Part shown: piece by piece, positions 53,209 through 62,317 of the stretch | How positions within the stretch are numbered: position 1 is the first letter of the stretch | Layout: every line of letters starts with the position of its first letter | Origin: Rhodoferax sp. OV413 | Lineage (GTDB): Bacteria > Pseudomonadota > Gammaproteobacteria > Burkholderiales > Burkholderiaceae_C | Direction: 5' to 3' | DNA: 64,000 bases | Assembly (NCBI RefSeq): GCF_900104385.1 | Contig: NZ_FNJA01000001.1 | Span: 346,386-410,385 of the forward strand | Position numbers and translations under genes: made by a program | Notes under the pieces: generated by a model | The model's database searches: none | The model's input: only the letters and a program-made list of their open reading frames with translations | Told to the model about the DNA's origin: nothing

Positions 53209-54072
53209 CTAGGCCGTTGCCGCGTCGCTGCTGATCGCGTTGCACAGGTAGTCGGCCAGACTGCGCTGGGCGGCGCTCAGCGGCAGTGCGGCCCCCACCA
53301 GGGCCAGTTCGCTGGGCGACAGCGCGGGGTAGCCATCGGCCGGGCCCAGCACGCGGTGCTCGGCCAGCACCGCGCTGGTCGGCAGCACGCTGACGGCCAG
53401 GCCCGATGCCACCGCCGCCTGGATGCCGGCCAGGCTCTGGCTGCCAAACACAATGCGCCAGCGCCTGCCGGCTTTGTCCAGGCTACGGGTGGCGCGCAGC
53501 CGGTAGATGCAGCCCTGCGGGTATAAGGCCAGCCGCACCTCGTCCGCCGGCGGCACATGGGTGGTGCCGGCCACCCACACCAGGGGCTCGGGCCAGGACG
53601 CAATACAGGGGCCGCTGCCGGGCTCGCGCTTGAGCAAAGCCATGTCGATGCTGCCGGCGGCCAACGCACGCTGCAGGTCGACGCTCATGCCGCTGGTGGT
53701 TTCCAGCCGCACTTGGGGGGCGATGGCCATGTAGCCGGACAAGATGGCCGTCATGCGGCGGGCATCAAAATCCTCGGGCAAGCCAATGCGCACCGTGGCC
53801 AGCGCGCTGGGGCTGGCCAGCGCGTCCTCGGCCTCCTGGGCAATGGCCAGCAGCCGGCGCGCATAGCCGGCCAGCATCTCGCCGCGCTCGGTGGGGGCCA
53901 CGTTCTTGCCGGTGCGGTCGCGCTGCAGCAAGGCGTGGCCCACGCTGTCTTCCAGCCGCAGGATCTGCTGGCTCACGGTGGACTGCGTGCGGTGCACCCG
54001 CTCGGCCGCACGGGTGAAGCTGCGCTCGTCCACCACGCACACCAGAGTCTTCAGCAGGTCGAGGTCGAGCAT
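53209..54072 (-). CDS. LysR-family transcriptional regulator
   Basis: The 287-residue LysR regulator starts LDLDLLKTLVCVVDERSFTRAAERVHRTQSTVSQQILRLE, the winged-helix part, followed by a co-inducer domain. It is divergent from the HAD-type gene with a 105-bp AT-rich spacer containing TTATTCAAATCAATATTC-like repeats that may be its binding sites. Its effector is unknown. Confidence 0.92.
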   Translation of the reverse strand: MLDLDLLKTLVCVVDERSFTRAAERVHRTQSTVSQQILRLEDSVGHALLQRDRTGKNVAPTERGEMLAGYARRLLAIAQEAEDALASPSALATVRIGLPEDFDARRMTAILSGYMAIAPQVRLETTSGMSVDLQRALAAGSIDMALLKREPGSGPCIASWPEPLVWVAGTTHVPPADEVRLALYPQGCIYRLRATRSLDKAGRRWRIVFGSQSLAGIQAAVASGLAVSVLPTSAVLAEHRVLGPADGYPALSPSELALVGAALPLSAAQRSLADYLCNAISSDAATA

Positions 54073-54177
54073 GGCTTCGTTAGTGGTTATTCAAATCAAT
54101 ATTCAATAATAAATCAATTTGCAAATATATAAGCCCTGGTCCACAGTGCGAGCTCGATCCAACCACCACACACCACC

Positions 54178-54897
54178 ATGTCCCTGCACCACACACCCCG
54201 GCCGCAATGGCTGACCTTCGACTGCTATGGCACCCTGATCCAGTGGGACGAGGGGCTGCAAGCCGTCTTCGCCGAGATTCTGCAGGCCAAGAACGCCCCC
54301 CACATCGACCCGGCCACGCTGATCGCCGTGCACGACCGGCACGAGCACGCGCTGGAGCAAACCCCACCGCACCGCTCGTTCCGCGAGGTCTCGGGCACGG
54401 CGCTGCGCCTGGCGCTGGCCGAGCTGGGCCTGCCAAGCCAGGCCGACGACAGCCAACGCCTGACCGAGCGCATAGGCGCCATGCCGCCGTTCCCCGAGGT
54501 GGTGGGCGCGCTGCAGCAGCTGAAGACGCGCGGCTTCCGCCTGTGCATCATCTCGAACACCGACGATGACATCATTGCCGGCAACGTGGCCCAACTGGGA
54601 GGCTGCATAGACCGCGTCATCACCGCCCAGCAAGGCGGCGCCTACAAACCTGCGCGCCAGCTGTTCGAATATGCGTATGCCCAGCTGCAGGTGGCCAAGG
54701 AGGATGTGGTCCACATCTGCGCCAGCCCGCACCTGGACCACGCGGCCGCCCGCGACATCGGCTTTCGCTGCGTCTGGATCGACCGCGGCCGGCGCAGCCC
54801 GCTGCCCGACTACAGCCCCGACGCCATACTGCCCACGCTGGAGGGCGTGCCGGCACTGTTCGACACGCTGGGCTGGTCCAACCCAGCTTATGAATAA
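54178..54897 (+). CDS. Haloacid dehalogenase type II-like hydrolase
   Basis: The 239-residue protein belongs to the HAD superfamily. Motif I is TFDCYGTLIQWDEG (nucleophile Asp), motif II is CIISNTDDD (Ser/Asn), Lys lies in GGAYKPARQLF, and motif IV is HICASPHLDHAAARDIGF. The fold is that of haloacid dehalogenases type II, which cleave 2-haloalkanoic acids. Phosphatase activity is also possible. It is controlled most likely by the divergent LysR gene. Confidence 0.88.
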   Translation: MSLHHTPRPQWLTFDCYGTLIQWDEGLQAVFAEILQAKNAPHIDPATLIAVHDRHEHALEQTPPHRSFREVSGTALRLALAELGLPSQADDSQRLTERIGAMPPFPEVVGALQQLKTRGFRLCIISNTDDDIIAGNVAQLGGCIDRVITAQQGGAYKPARQLFEYAYAQLQVAKEDVVHICASPHLDHAAARDIGFRCVWIDRGRRSPLPDYSPDAILPTLEGVPALFDTLGWSNPAYE

Positions 54898-54955
54898 AAA
54901 GTGCCTTTAGCGCAGGATTTATATGCGCCAGCAGCTACTTAAAAAATAGCAAACT
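54890..54955 (-). repeat. Dispersed palindromic repeat (copy J)
   Basis: On the minus strand it reads AAGTAGCTGCTGGCGCATA, then CCTGCGCTAAAGGCACTTT. It lies between the tail of the HAD gene and the tail of the esterase gene. Confidence 0.75.
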
Positions 54956-56114
54956 ACTTGGCGGTCCGCAGCCGCCGGTGCTTGGCAAAAAAGGCCCACA
55001 GCAGCGCGCTGGCATCCGGCCCAACGCTGTTGTTGAAGCGCAGCGTGCCGTCGCCGCCGCTCCAGGCGTGATCCAGCCCAGCGATGCGGCAGACCGAGAC
55101 GATGGGTTTGCGGCCCACGCGGTAGTCCTGCGTCTGGAACGCATGGCGCGGGTTGCGGCCCTTGGGGCGGGCGGGGCTGAGTAAGGTGACCGGGGCCAGG
55201 TCGGCGATGCCATTGACCCGCAGAAACTGCTGCGCCACCTGCTGCTGGTTGACGATGCGCACCACCTTGTCGGCCTCGCCGTGCAGGATGATGGCGGGCA
55301 TGCGCGGGAAGCCACCGCCGTCCACGGTGGCCTGCACCGCCTGCGCCACGTGGGTGCCGCCGCCGGTCTGCATGGCGCCAAAGGCGCTCATGCGGTTGTC
55401 CGCGGTGCCAAACACCGGGCCGGAATGCAGGCCCACGGCGGCAATGCGAAAGGGGTAGCGCAGCGCAATGATCTGGGCCAGCGCCGCGCCGGCCGAAAGG
55501 CCGGCTAGGTAGACCCGGCTTGCGTCCAGCCCCAGCCTGGCCACCACCTGCGTGACCATGCCCGCCACCAGCCCGGCCTCGCCGCCGCCGTTTTGCGTGG
55601 CGCGCTGGTACCACTGCCAGCAGCGGTGGGCGTCGATGGTCACCAGTTGCTGCGGGTACAGCACCGCAAAGCCCTTGCGCTGGGCCAGCTGGTTCATGCG
55701 CGTGCCCTGGGCGAAATCGGGCGCCGTCTGGGTGCAGCCGTGCAGCATGACGACCAACGGCAAAGGCTTGAGGGACTGCACCATGTCGCGCTGCGGCAGG
55801 TACAGCCAGTAAGTCATGCGCTGGCCATTGGGTGCAGCGAAGAAGGAACGGGTCCAACTGCCGGGCAGCGCCGCCGGTGGCGCGGATTTAGCGGCGGGTT
55901 TGGCAGCAGGTTTGGTTCTTGTCTTGGCAGTGGGCTTAACGGATCGTTTGGCGGCAGGCTTGGGCGCAGGTTTCGGAGGCGCGAGCGCCTGTTTGACCGC
56001 GGCCTTGGTCGCTTTCTTGGTGGCTGCCGTCAAACTTCTGACCAGCTTATTCTGCTGGGTCTTGGCGATACGGGTCAGGCTTTTCAACCACAGACTGCTG
56101 AGACTTCGGGCCAT
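54954..56114 (-). CDS. PHB depolymerase-family esterase with a basic N-terminal tail
   Basis: The 386-residue alpha/beta hydrolase resembles poly(3-hydroxybutyrate) depolymerases and related esterases. The oxyanion motif is LHGCTQTAPDFAQGTRMN and the nucleophile elbow is LAGLSAGAALAQ. The Asp and His of the triad lie later (HGEADKVVRI, GLDHAWSGGD). Residues about 30-82 are almost only Ala, Lys and Pro (AATKKATKAAVK, PKPAPKPAAKR…), resembling H1-like or PHB-granule-binding tails. The start MARSLSSLWLKS at 56114 was chosen over MTTRP at 56156. No signal peptide is clear. Confidence 0.85.
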   Translation of the reverse strand: MARSLSSLWLKSLTRIAKTQQNKLVRSLTAATKKATKAAVKQALAPPKPAPKPAAKRSVKPTAKTRTKPAAKPAAKSAPPAALPGSWTRSFFAAPNGQRMTYWLYLPQRDMVQSLKPLPLVVMLHGCTQTAPDFAQGTRMNQLAQRKGFAVLYPQQLVTIDAHRCWQWYQRATQNGGGEAGLVAGMVTQVVARLGLDASRVYLAGLSAGAALAQIIALRYPFRIAAVGLHSGPVFGTADNRMSAFGAMQTGGGTHVAQAVQATVDGGGFPRMPAIILHGEADKVVRIVNQQQVAQQFLRVNGIADLAPVTLLSPARPKGRNPRHAFQTQDYRVGRKPIVSVCRIAGLDHAWSGGDGTLRFNNSVGPDASALLWAFFAKHRRLRTAK

Positions 56115-56152
56115 GTGTGCAATCTTTCGTGGTGGTGGCGTTGGCCGGGTGG

Positions 56153-57598
56153 TCAATCTCGATCGGGGGCGATCGCTTCGGCGTAGTCGTACAAGGCGCC
56201 CAAGATTTCTTCACCGCGCTCGTCGGCGGTTTCCGACAGGGTATCGATCTCGCTGAACAGCGTGTCGATGGTGCGGGCACCGCCCTCGCCTTCGAACAGG
56301 CGCGCGGCGCGGTGTTCTTCCCAACGCTGCAGCTCTTCGGGCGCCAGGCTGGCCGGAAAGTTACGCGCACGGTAGCGGAACAGCAGCTCGTCCAGCCGGC
56401 TGTCGTCAAAGCTGCTGCGCACCTGGGCCAGCTTCTCGGGCGACAGCGCACGCAGATCGTTCAGGCGGCGGCGGTCATGGTCGCCCACAAAGCCGCCGTA
56501 CAGGTCTTCATCTACATCGCGCGCCGGCTCGGCCGGGCGGCTGAACACCTGCGGCCAGATCGCGCTCAGGTCGGGCAGCGCCCGGATCTCGGCCGCGTGG
56601 GCGCGCAGCGTATCGCCCACCAGGCCCCAGCGTGCGGCCAGCTCGGGCGACAAGGTCTTCAGGTTGGACACCACCATCGGCGATTTGTTCAGGTGGATGG
56701 TCTTGATCGGCAGGCGCTCTACCCCTTCGGGCAACTCATCGGCCTTGCTGAACAGGCGCAGGCGGATCTCGTCGGCATTCATGCTGCCCAGGACGGCGGG
56801 GCTGTGCGCCAGGTCCCAGGCGATCAGCTCGTTCTTGTTGTTGGGGTGCATGGCCAGCGGCCACATCAACGCCAGACAGCCGCGCTCAGCCGGGAACATG
56901 CCTGAGATGTGCAGAAACGGCCGTGCACCCTGCACTGTGGTCGGCAGGCCCAGCTCGGCAGCCACCCGGTCCTTTTTATGCAGCCCCAGGCAGAAGTCAA
57001 ATAGCTTGGGTTGGGCGTTGCGGATCAGCCGGGCCAATGCAATGGTGGCGCGCACGTCGGACAAGGCATCGTGCGCAGCCTCGTGCAGCAGGCCGTTGGC
57101 GCGGCTCAGGTCTTCCAGGCGAAAACTCGGCCCACCTTCGGGTTTGGTGGGCCATGCAATGCCATCGGGGCGCAACGCATAGGTGGTGCGCACCACATCC
57201 AGCAGATCCCAGCGGCCGCAGCCGTTTTGCCATTCGCGCGCATACGGGTCGATCAGGTTGCGCCAGAACATGAAGCGCGTGATCTCGTCGTCGAAACGGA
57301 TGGTGTTGTAGCCCACGCCTATGGTGCCGGGCTGGCTGAAGGCCTGCTCGATCTGGGCCGCAAACTCGCTCTCGGGCACGCCGCGCTGCAGGCAGATTTG
57401 CGGGGTGATGCCGGTAATCAGGCAAGACTGCGGATCGGGCAGAAAGTCCGGCGCCGGCTGGCAGTACAGCATCATCGGCTCGCCGATCTCGTTCAGCTCG
57501 GCATCGGTGCGGATGGCGGCGAACTGGGCCGGCCGATCACGCCGCGCATTGGCACCAAAGGTTTCGTAGTCGTGCCAGAGGAAGGTGTGCTCGGACAT
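56153..57598 (-). CDS. sbcB: Exodeoxyribonuclease I
   Basis: The 481-residue 3'-5' single-strand DNA exonuclease acts in recombination and mismatch repair. The catalytic DYETFG motif at residues 10-15 (WHDYETFGANARRDRPAQF), GYNTIRFDDEITRFMF, and HEAAHDALSDVRATIALARL mark the exonuclease domain. A C-terminal SH3-like and helical part follows. The ATG at 57598 gives the usual size; the upstream in-frame extension is a shadow of rnhA. It follows rnhA by 13 bp on the same strand. Confidence 0.95.
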   Translation of the reverse strand: MSEHTFLWHDYETFGANARRDRPAQFAAIRTDAELNEIGEPMMLYCQPAPDFLPDPQSCLITGITPQICLQRGVPESEFAAQIEQAFSQPGTIGVGYNTIRFDDEITRFMFWRNLIDPYAREWQNGCGRWDLLDVVRTTYALRPDGIAWPTKPEGGPSFRLEDLSRANGLLHEAAHDALSDVRATIALARLIRNAQPKLFDFCLGLHKKDRVAAELGLPTTVQGARPFLHISGMFPAERGCLALMWPLAMHPNNKNELIAWDLAHSPAVLGSMNADEIRLRLFSKADELPEGVERLPIKTIHLNKSPMVVSNLKTLSPELAARWGLVGDTLRAHAAEIRALPDLSAIWPQVFSRPAEPARDVDEDLYGGFVGDHDRRRLNDLRALSPEKLAQVRSSFDDSRLDELLFRYRARNFPASLAPEELQRWEEHRAARLFEGEGGARTIDTLFSEIDTLSETADERGEEILGALYDYAEAIAPDRD

Positions 57599-57611
57599 GG
57601 CCAATCGGGGT

Positions 57612-58061
57612 TCAGCGCTTGGCCAGGGCCAGGTCGACGCCGCGGTTCGCCAGCGCGTCGGCACGCTCGTTGCCCGGGTGACCTGCATGGCCCTTGACCC
57701 AGCGCCATTCGATCTTGTGGCCGGCGGTGTTCACCAGCGTGTCAAGCCGCTGCCACAGGTCGACGTTCTTCACCGGTTCTTTGGAGGCGGTCATCCAACC
57801 GCGGGACTTCCAGCCCTTGAGCCATTCGGTCATGCCCTTAAGCACGTACTGGCTGTCGATGTACAGGGTGATGCTGCATGGCTGCTTGAGCGCGCTCAGG
57901 CCTTCGATCACGGCCATCATTTCCATACGGTTGTTGGTGGTGGCCAGCTCACCGCCAAACAGTTCTTTCTCGGTACCGCCCCAGGTCAGCAAAACGCCCC
58001 AGCCGCCTGGGCCAGGGTTGCCCTTGCAGGCGCCATCGGTATACATGTCAACGTGGTTCAA
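57612..58061 (-). CDS. rnhA: Ribonuclease HI
   Basis: The 149-residue enzyme cleaves RNA in RNA-DNA hybrids. The active-site acids are seen in [18 protein letters not shown] (Asp), [14 protein letters not shown] (Glu), [12 protein letters not shown] (Asp), and the C-terminal [13 protein letters not shown] (Asp). The length and start are normal. It lies between sbcB and the methyltransferase gene on the same strand. Confidence 0.97.
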   Translation of the reverse strand: MNHVDMYTDGACKGNPGPGGWGVLLTWGGTEKELFGGELATTNNRMEMMAVIEGLSALKQPCSITLYIDSQYVLKGMTEWLKGWKSRGWMTASKEPVKNVDLWQRLDTLVNTAGHKIEWRWVKGHAGHPGNERADALANRGVDLALAKR

Positions 58062-58110
58062 ACACAGCTTTCTAAATCAATCAAACAAGGGTTCGTTTTT
58101 ACCAGATGCC

Positions 58111-58905
58111 TTAGCGGCCATCGTGGGCGTCGCGGTGGGCTTTGCGGTTGGCGATGGGGACCGGCGCGTTGGCCAGTACCTTGGGCGCCTTCCAGCTCGG
58201 CCCCAGCAAGCGCATGCCGCGCACCCGCTTGACCGCCACCACGAAATACACCGCACCCAGGATCGGCCAGGAGCGCTCGCCCACGCGCTCCATCCAGGCA
58301 AAACGCTGCAGCCAGGCCTCGCTGCGCACCGACGGGCGGTAGCAGCCAAACTGCACCGATTCCACCTCGAAGCTCAGCAGGCGCAACCAGTCGCGCAAGC
58401 GCCAGTAGCCAATGAATTCGCCGGCCTCGGGCAGGTACAGGTCGCCCACGCCCAGGCGGCGGTACAGCCGGGCCCGGGTTTGCCGCAGGCCCCACAGGCT
58501 AACCGGGTTGAAGCCGGAAATCACCACCCGGCCTTCGGGCACCAGCACCCGCTCGGCCTCACGCAAGGTGGTGTGGGGGTCGGGGCTGAGCTCCAGCGCA
58601 TGCGGCAGCAACAGCAGGTCCAGGCTGCTCTCGGGGAAAGGCAGGGCCGCGAAATCGGTGACCAGGGTGGCCCTCGGGTCCACCGCCCCGCCTGCAAGAG
58701 GCGCGCGGAACGCATTGGCGGCCAGCCAGCGGTGCGGTATGCGGTTATTCTGCAGGGCTGGCAACTCTGGCAGCCCGAGCTGGAGTGCATGGTAGCCAAA
58801 CACGTCGGCCACAGCCTGGTCGAAGCGGCCGCCCTCCCAATCCAGCAGGTAGCGGCCGGGCGGGGTCTTCAACCATTCGTGCAAACTTATAATTTCACTA
58901 CCCAT
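58111..58905 (-). CDS. Class I SAM-dependent methyltransferase
   Basis: The 264-residue predicted methyltransferase carries the segments DFAALPFPESSLDLLLLPHALE and EAERVLVPEGRVVISGFNP, typical of the methyltransferase-11 type. The target is unknown. The ATG at 58905 shares its bases with the gloB ATG at 58904 (CATG), so the two genes diverge from the same four bases; an alternative start further upstream at 58938 lies inside gloB. The order gloB / methyltransferase-rnhA is common in this group. Confidence 0.88.
   Translation of the reverse strand: MGSEIISLHEWLKTPPGRYLLDWEGGRFDQAVADVFGYHALQLGLPELPALQNNRIPHRWLAANAFRAPLAGGAVDPRATLVTDFAALPFPESSLDLLLLPHALELSPDPHTTLREAERVLVPEGRVVISGFNPVSLWGLRQTRARLYRRLGVGDLYLPEAGEFIGYWRLRDWLRLLSFEVESVQFGCYRPSVRSEAWLQRFAWMERVGERSWPILGAVYFVVAVKRVRGMRLLGPSWKAPKVLANAPVPIANRKAHRDAHDGR
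58888..58893 (+). promoter_or_regulatory. Consensus -10 box (TATAAT) just before gloB
   Basis: TATAAT lies only 10 bases before the gloB ATG. Transcription would start about four bases upstream of the start codon, giving an almost leaderless mRNA. No convincing -35 box is seen at the right distance. Confidence 0.5.
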
Positions 58906-59671
58906 GAACTTGCTTGCCCTGCCTGCTTTTACCGACAATTACATCTGGATGTTGCACGATGGCCACCGCGCGCTGGTGGTGGACCCGGGCGACGCACAGC
59001 CCGTGTTGCACGCGCTGCAGCAGCATGGCCTGCAGTTGGAAGCCATTTTAGTCACCCACCACCATGCAGACCATGTCGGCGGCGTGACCGTCCTGCGCGA
59101 GGCCACGGGCGCCAGCGTCTACGGCCCAGCGCGCGAGCGCATTCCAGAGCCCTTGCGCCGGCTGAGTCAAGGGGACCGTGTAACAGCGCTAGGCCTGGAA
59201 TTCGCAGTCATCGACGTGCCCGGCCACACCGCCGGCCATATTGCCTACTACTGTGCCGACTACGAGGGTGCGCCGCTGCTGTTTTGCGGCGATACCCTGT
59301 TCTCGGGCGGCTGCGGCCGTCTGTTTGAAGGCACACCCGCGCAAATGCTCGCGTCGCTGAGCGCGTTGGCCGCGTTGCCGGGCGCGACCCGGGTTTGCTG
59401 TACCCACGAATACACTCTTGGTAACCTGAAATTTGCCCGCGCGGTGGAACCGGACAATACTGCGCTGGCTCAGTACCAGGCGCAATGTGTCGCCTTGCGT
59501 GCGGCCGACCAGCCGACGCTACCGTCCAGCATTGCGCTGGAGCTACAGATCAACCCTTTTTTGCGCACCCGCCAGGCCACCGTCCAAGACGCGGCCCGGG
59601 CGTTTGATGCAACCACCTCTGATGAAGCCAGCGTTTTAGGCGCGCTTCGCACCTGGAAAAACCAGTTCTAA
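58904..59671 (+). CDS. gloB: Hydroxyacylglutathione hydrolase (glyoxalase II)
   Basis: The 255-residue metallo-beta-lactamase-fold enzyme hydrolyses S-lactoylglutathione to lactate and glutathione in methylglyoxal detoxification. The metal-binding THHHADHVGG motif, DVPGHTAGHIAYY and CGDTLFSGGCGRLFEGTP are all present, plus CCTHEYTLGNLKFA. The start is the normal MNLLALPAFTDNYIW. It overlaps the methyltransferase start and, at its end, shares one base with the mltD start (TAATG). Confidence 0.97.
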   Translation: MNLLALPAFTDNYIWMLHDGHRALVVDPGDAQPVLHALQQHGLQLEAILVTHHHADHVGGVTVLREATGASVYGPARERIPEPLRRLSQGDRVTALGLEFAVIDVPGHTAGHIAYYCADYEGAPLLFCGDTLFSGGCGRLFEGTPAQMLASLSALAALPGATRVCCTHEYTLGNLKFARAVEPDNTALAQYQAQCVALRAADQPTLPSSIALELQINPFLRTRQATVQDAARAFDATTSDEASVLGALRTWKNQF

Positions 59672-61185
59672 TGAAACTTCTCTCTCTTGTCGGTCTGTCG
59701 GCGCTGTTATGGCTTACCGGCTGCGCCACGGTTGGCCCCAAAACCGATGCCTCGCTGGACACACCGGCGGCCCGCACTGACACTGCGGCCAAGCCCGGTG
59801 CCACAACCGCGCCGCACACCGCGGTCTACCCACGCGGCAGCCTGCAGCCCATTACCGCGGCCGAGGCCAGCTCACGCGGCGTCGCCCAGCTGAAGCCTCC
59901 CGTCGATCTGTGGGAACGCATCCGCCGCGGCTTTGCCATGCCCAACCTGGAGAGCGACCTGGTGTCCGACCGCGAGCAGTGGTACGCCACCCGCCCGGAC
60001 TACATCCAGCGCATGACCGAGCGCTCCAGCAAGTACCTGTTCCATGTGGTCGAAGAGCTGGAGCGCCGCGGCATGCCGACCGAGCTGGCCCTGCTGCCGT
60101 ATATCGAGAGCGCCTTCAACCCGCAGGCCGTGTCCAGCGCCAAGGCGGCCGGCATGTGGCAGTTCATGCCGGCCACCGGCAATTATTTTGAACTCAAGCA
60201 GAACCTGTTCCGCGACGACCGGCGCGACGTGCTGGCCTCGACCCGCGCCGCGCTCGACTACCTGCAAAAACTGTACGGCATGTTTGGCGACTGGCAGCTG
60301 GCATTGGCCGCCTACAACTGGGGCGAAGGCAGCGTCAGCCGGGCGATTGCCCGCAACCAGAAGCTGGGCCTGGGCATCAGCTACAGCGAACTGAACATGC
60401 CGGCCGAAACCCGGCTGTACGTACCCAAACTGCAGGCGGTGAAGAACATCATCGCCAACCCGGACATGTTCCGCACCGAGCTGCCGCTGATTGAAAACCA
60501 CCCCTACTTCCAGACGGTGGACCTGTCGCACGACATCGACGTGGCGCTGGCCGCCAAGCTGGCCGATGTGCGGCTGGAAGACTTTAAGGCCTTGAATCCC
60601 TCCTCGCACCGGCCGGTGATTCTGGCCGCCGGCACGCCGCAGATTCTGCTGCCATGGGACAACGCGAATATCTTCACCCGCAACCTCGAAGCCTACAAGC
60701 AGGGCCAATACGCCAGCTGGACCGCCTGGACTGCACCCAGCACCATGAGCGTCAGCGCCGCAGCCCAGCAGGTCGGCATGAGCGAATACGACTTGCGCAG
60801 CGTCAACAATATTCCGCCGCGCATGCTGATCAAGGCCGGCTCGGCCTTGATCGTGCCGCGCTCTGCCGCCATGCAGGATGTGAGTGGCAAAGTGGCCGAT
60901 ACCGCCTACCTGAGCCTGGCGCCGGAAATCGTCAACCGCAAAACTTCGGTGAAAGCCAGCAAGCGCGATACCGTGGCCAGCATCGCCAAACGCTATGGCG
61001 TGAGTGCCAGCAATGTGGCCGACTGGAACGACATCAAGACCAGCACCGCATTAAAGGCCGGGCAACAGGTCGTGCTGTTCCTGCCGGTGCGACTGAGCAC
61101 CCCCAAGCAGCGTAGCAACAGCACAGCCCAGGTGGTCAAATCACCCCAGGCCAAGAAGGTCGTCAAAACGCCGCGCAAGCGCTAA
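59671..61185 (+). CDS. mltD: Membrane-bound lytic murein transglycosylase D-like
   Basis: The 504-residue lipoprotein cleaves the glycan strands of peptidoglycan. The signal MKLLSLVGLSALLWLTGC has a lipobox Cys at residue 18. The SLT domain has the catalytic Glu in IESAFNPQAVSSAKAAGMWQ, PATGNYFELKQN, and AAYNWGEGSVSRAI. LysM-type repeats lie at the C-terminus (DTVASIAKRYGVSASNVADW). A Lys/Arg-rich tail ends the protein. It is translationally coupled to gloB (TAATG) and convergent with the following SBP gene. Confidence 0.94.
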   Translation: MKLLSLVGLSALLWLTGCATVGPKTDASLDTPAARTDTAAKPGATTAPHTAVYPRGSLQPITAAEASSRGVAQLKPPVDLWERIRRGFAMPNLESDLVSDREQWYATRPDYIQRMTERSSKYLFHVVEELERRGMPTELALLPYIESAFNPQAVSSAKAAGMWQFMPATGNYFELKQNLFRDDRRDVLASTRAALDYLQKLYGMFGDWQLALAAYNWGEGSVSRAIARNQKLGLGISYSELNMPAETRLYVPKLQAVKNIIANPDMFRTELPLIENHPYFQTVDLSHDIDVALAAKLADVRLEDFKALNPSSHRPVILAAGTPQILLPWDNANIFTRNLEAYKQGQYASWTAWTAPSTMSVSAAAQQVGMSEYDLRSVNNIPPRMLIKAGSALIVPRSAAMQDVSGKVADTAYLSLAPEIVNRKTSVKASKRDTVASIAKRYGVSASNVADWNDIKTSTALKAGQQVVLFLPVRLSTPKQRSNSTAQVVKSPQAKKVVKTPRKR

Positions 61186-61189
61186 GGCT

Positions 61190-62236
61190 TCAGGCCCGAA
61201 AGCGCTGCTTGGCGCGCAGCGCAAATACATTGGTATAGGTTTTGGCCAGGTCGATCTTGGCCGCCTTGACCACAGGATCGAAGCTGCCCAGGGCTTTCAA
61301 AGCGGTCTTGGGCCCATCCTCCGGCAGCAGGCCGTCGATGGAAATCGTCTCGCGCGACTTGTTGAAGGCCGCCAGATAGGTCGCGCGGTCCCCCAGAAAA
61401 TAGCTTTCAGGCACCAGCTTGATGATGTCGCTGGGGCCAGCGGTTTGCAGCCATTTCAGGCCATGCACCATGGCATTCGTGAGCGCCTGCACGGTGTTCG
61501 GGTTCTTTTGGATGAACTCTTGTGAGGCGTACAGGCAGGCGGCGGGCATGGCACTGCCAAACACCTCCAGCGTGCCTTTGAGGGTGCGGGTGTCGGCGAT
61601 GATTTTGACCTCGCCCTTTTGCTCCAGCATGCCCATCACCGGGTCGATATTGCTGATCGCATCCAGCTGGCCGGTACGCAAGGCCTGCAAGGCGCCGGCG
61701 GCTGTGCCCACACCGATGAAACGCACCTCTTCGGATGGCACGCCGGCCCGCGCCAGCACCACGTTCGCCAGCATGTGGGCCGGTGTTCCGAGCGCCGGCA
61801 CGCCTATCAATTTGCCGCGCAGATCGGCCACCGACTGGTAAGCCGGCAGATTGCGTGCGCTGATACCCAACGCAATCTGCGGCGCCCGACCCTGCTGCAC
61901 AAAGGCCTGGTAAAACTGGTTCTTGCTTTGATGGCTGATGGTGGACTCGAAGGCGCCTGCGAACACGTCCACCGCACTGCCCGGCACGGTTTGCGGCGAA
62001 CGCGCGCCGCCCACCAGATCGCTGATCTCCAGCTCCAGGCCCTCGGCCCGGAAGTAGCCGAGCTGGTCGGCAATCGTCAGCGGCAAATGGTAGAGCGCAG
62101 CCTCGCCGTCCACCGCCAAAGCCAGCTTCACCTTTTCCAGCTTGTTTTGGGCGCGCAGAGCCGGCGCCACCACCGCGGCGGCAACCAAGGCGGTGGAGGC
62201 TAAGAAACTGCGTCGGTGGAGTGAAGGTAAAAGCAT
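61190..62236 (-). CDS. NitT/TauT-family ABC substrate-binding protein
   Basis: The 348-residue periplasmic binding protein of the SsuA/TauA/NMT1 type has a signal region (HRRSFLASTALVAAAVVAPALRAQ). Segments LPLTIADQLGYFRAEGLELEI, VSDLVGGARSP-like (here ISDLVGGARSP) and LIGVPALGTPAHMLANVVLARAG fit. No transporter partner is in the window. It stands between mltD (4 bp between stops) and the 274-bp palindromic element. Confidence 0.88.
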   Translation of the reverse strand: MLLPSLHRRSFLASTALVAAAVVAPALRAQNKLEKVKLALAVDGEAALYHLPLTIADQLGYFRAEGLELEISDLVGGARSPQTVPGSAVDVFAGAFESTISHQSKNQFYQAFVQQGRAPQIALGISARNLPAYQSVADLRGKLIGVPALGTPAHMLANVVLARAGVPSEEVRFIGVGTAAGALQALRTGQLDAISNIDPVMGMLEQKGEVKIIADTRTLKGTLEVFGSAMPAACLYASQEFIQKNPNTVQALTNAMVHGLKWLQTAGPSDIIKLVPESYFLGDRATYLAAFNKSRETISIDGLLPEDGPKTALKALGSFDPVVKAAKIDLAKTYTNVFALRAKQRFRA

Positions 62237-62317
62237 GCGGGCGGTGTTTGCCCCAGCTTAGTGCGTGCCCGCCGAATGCACATCGGGACCATCCCCGTGC
62301 GGGTTTGTCCGTAACGA

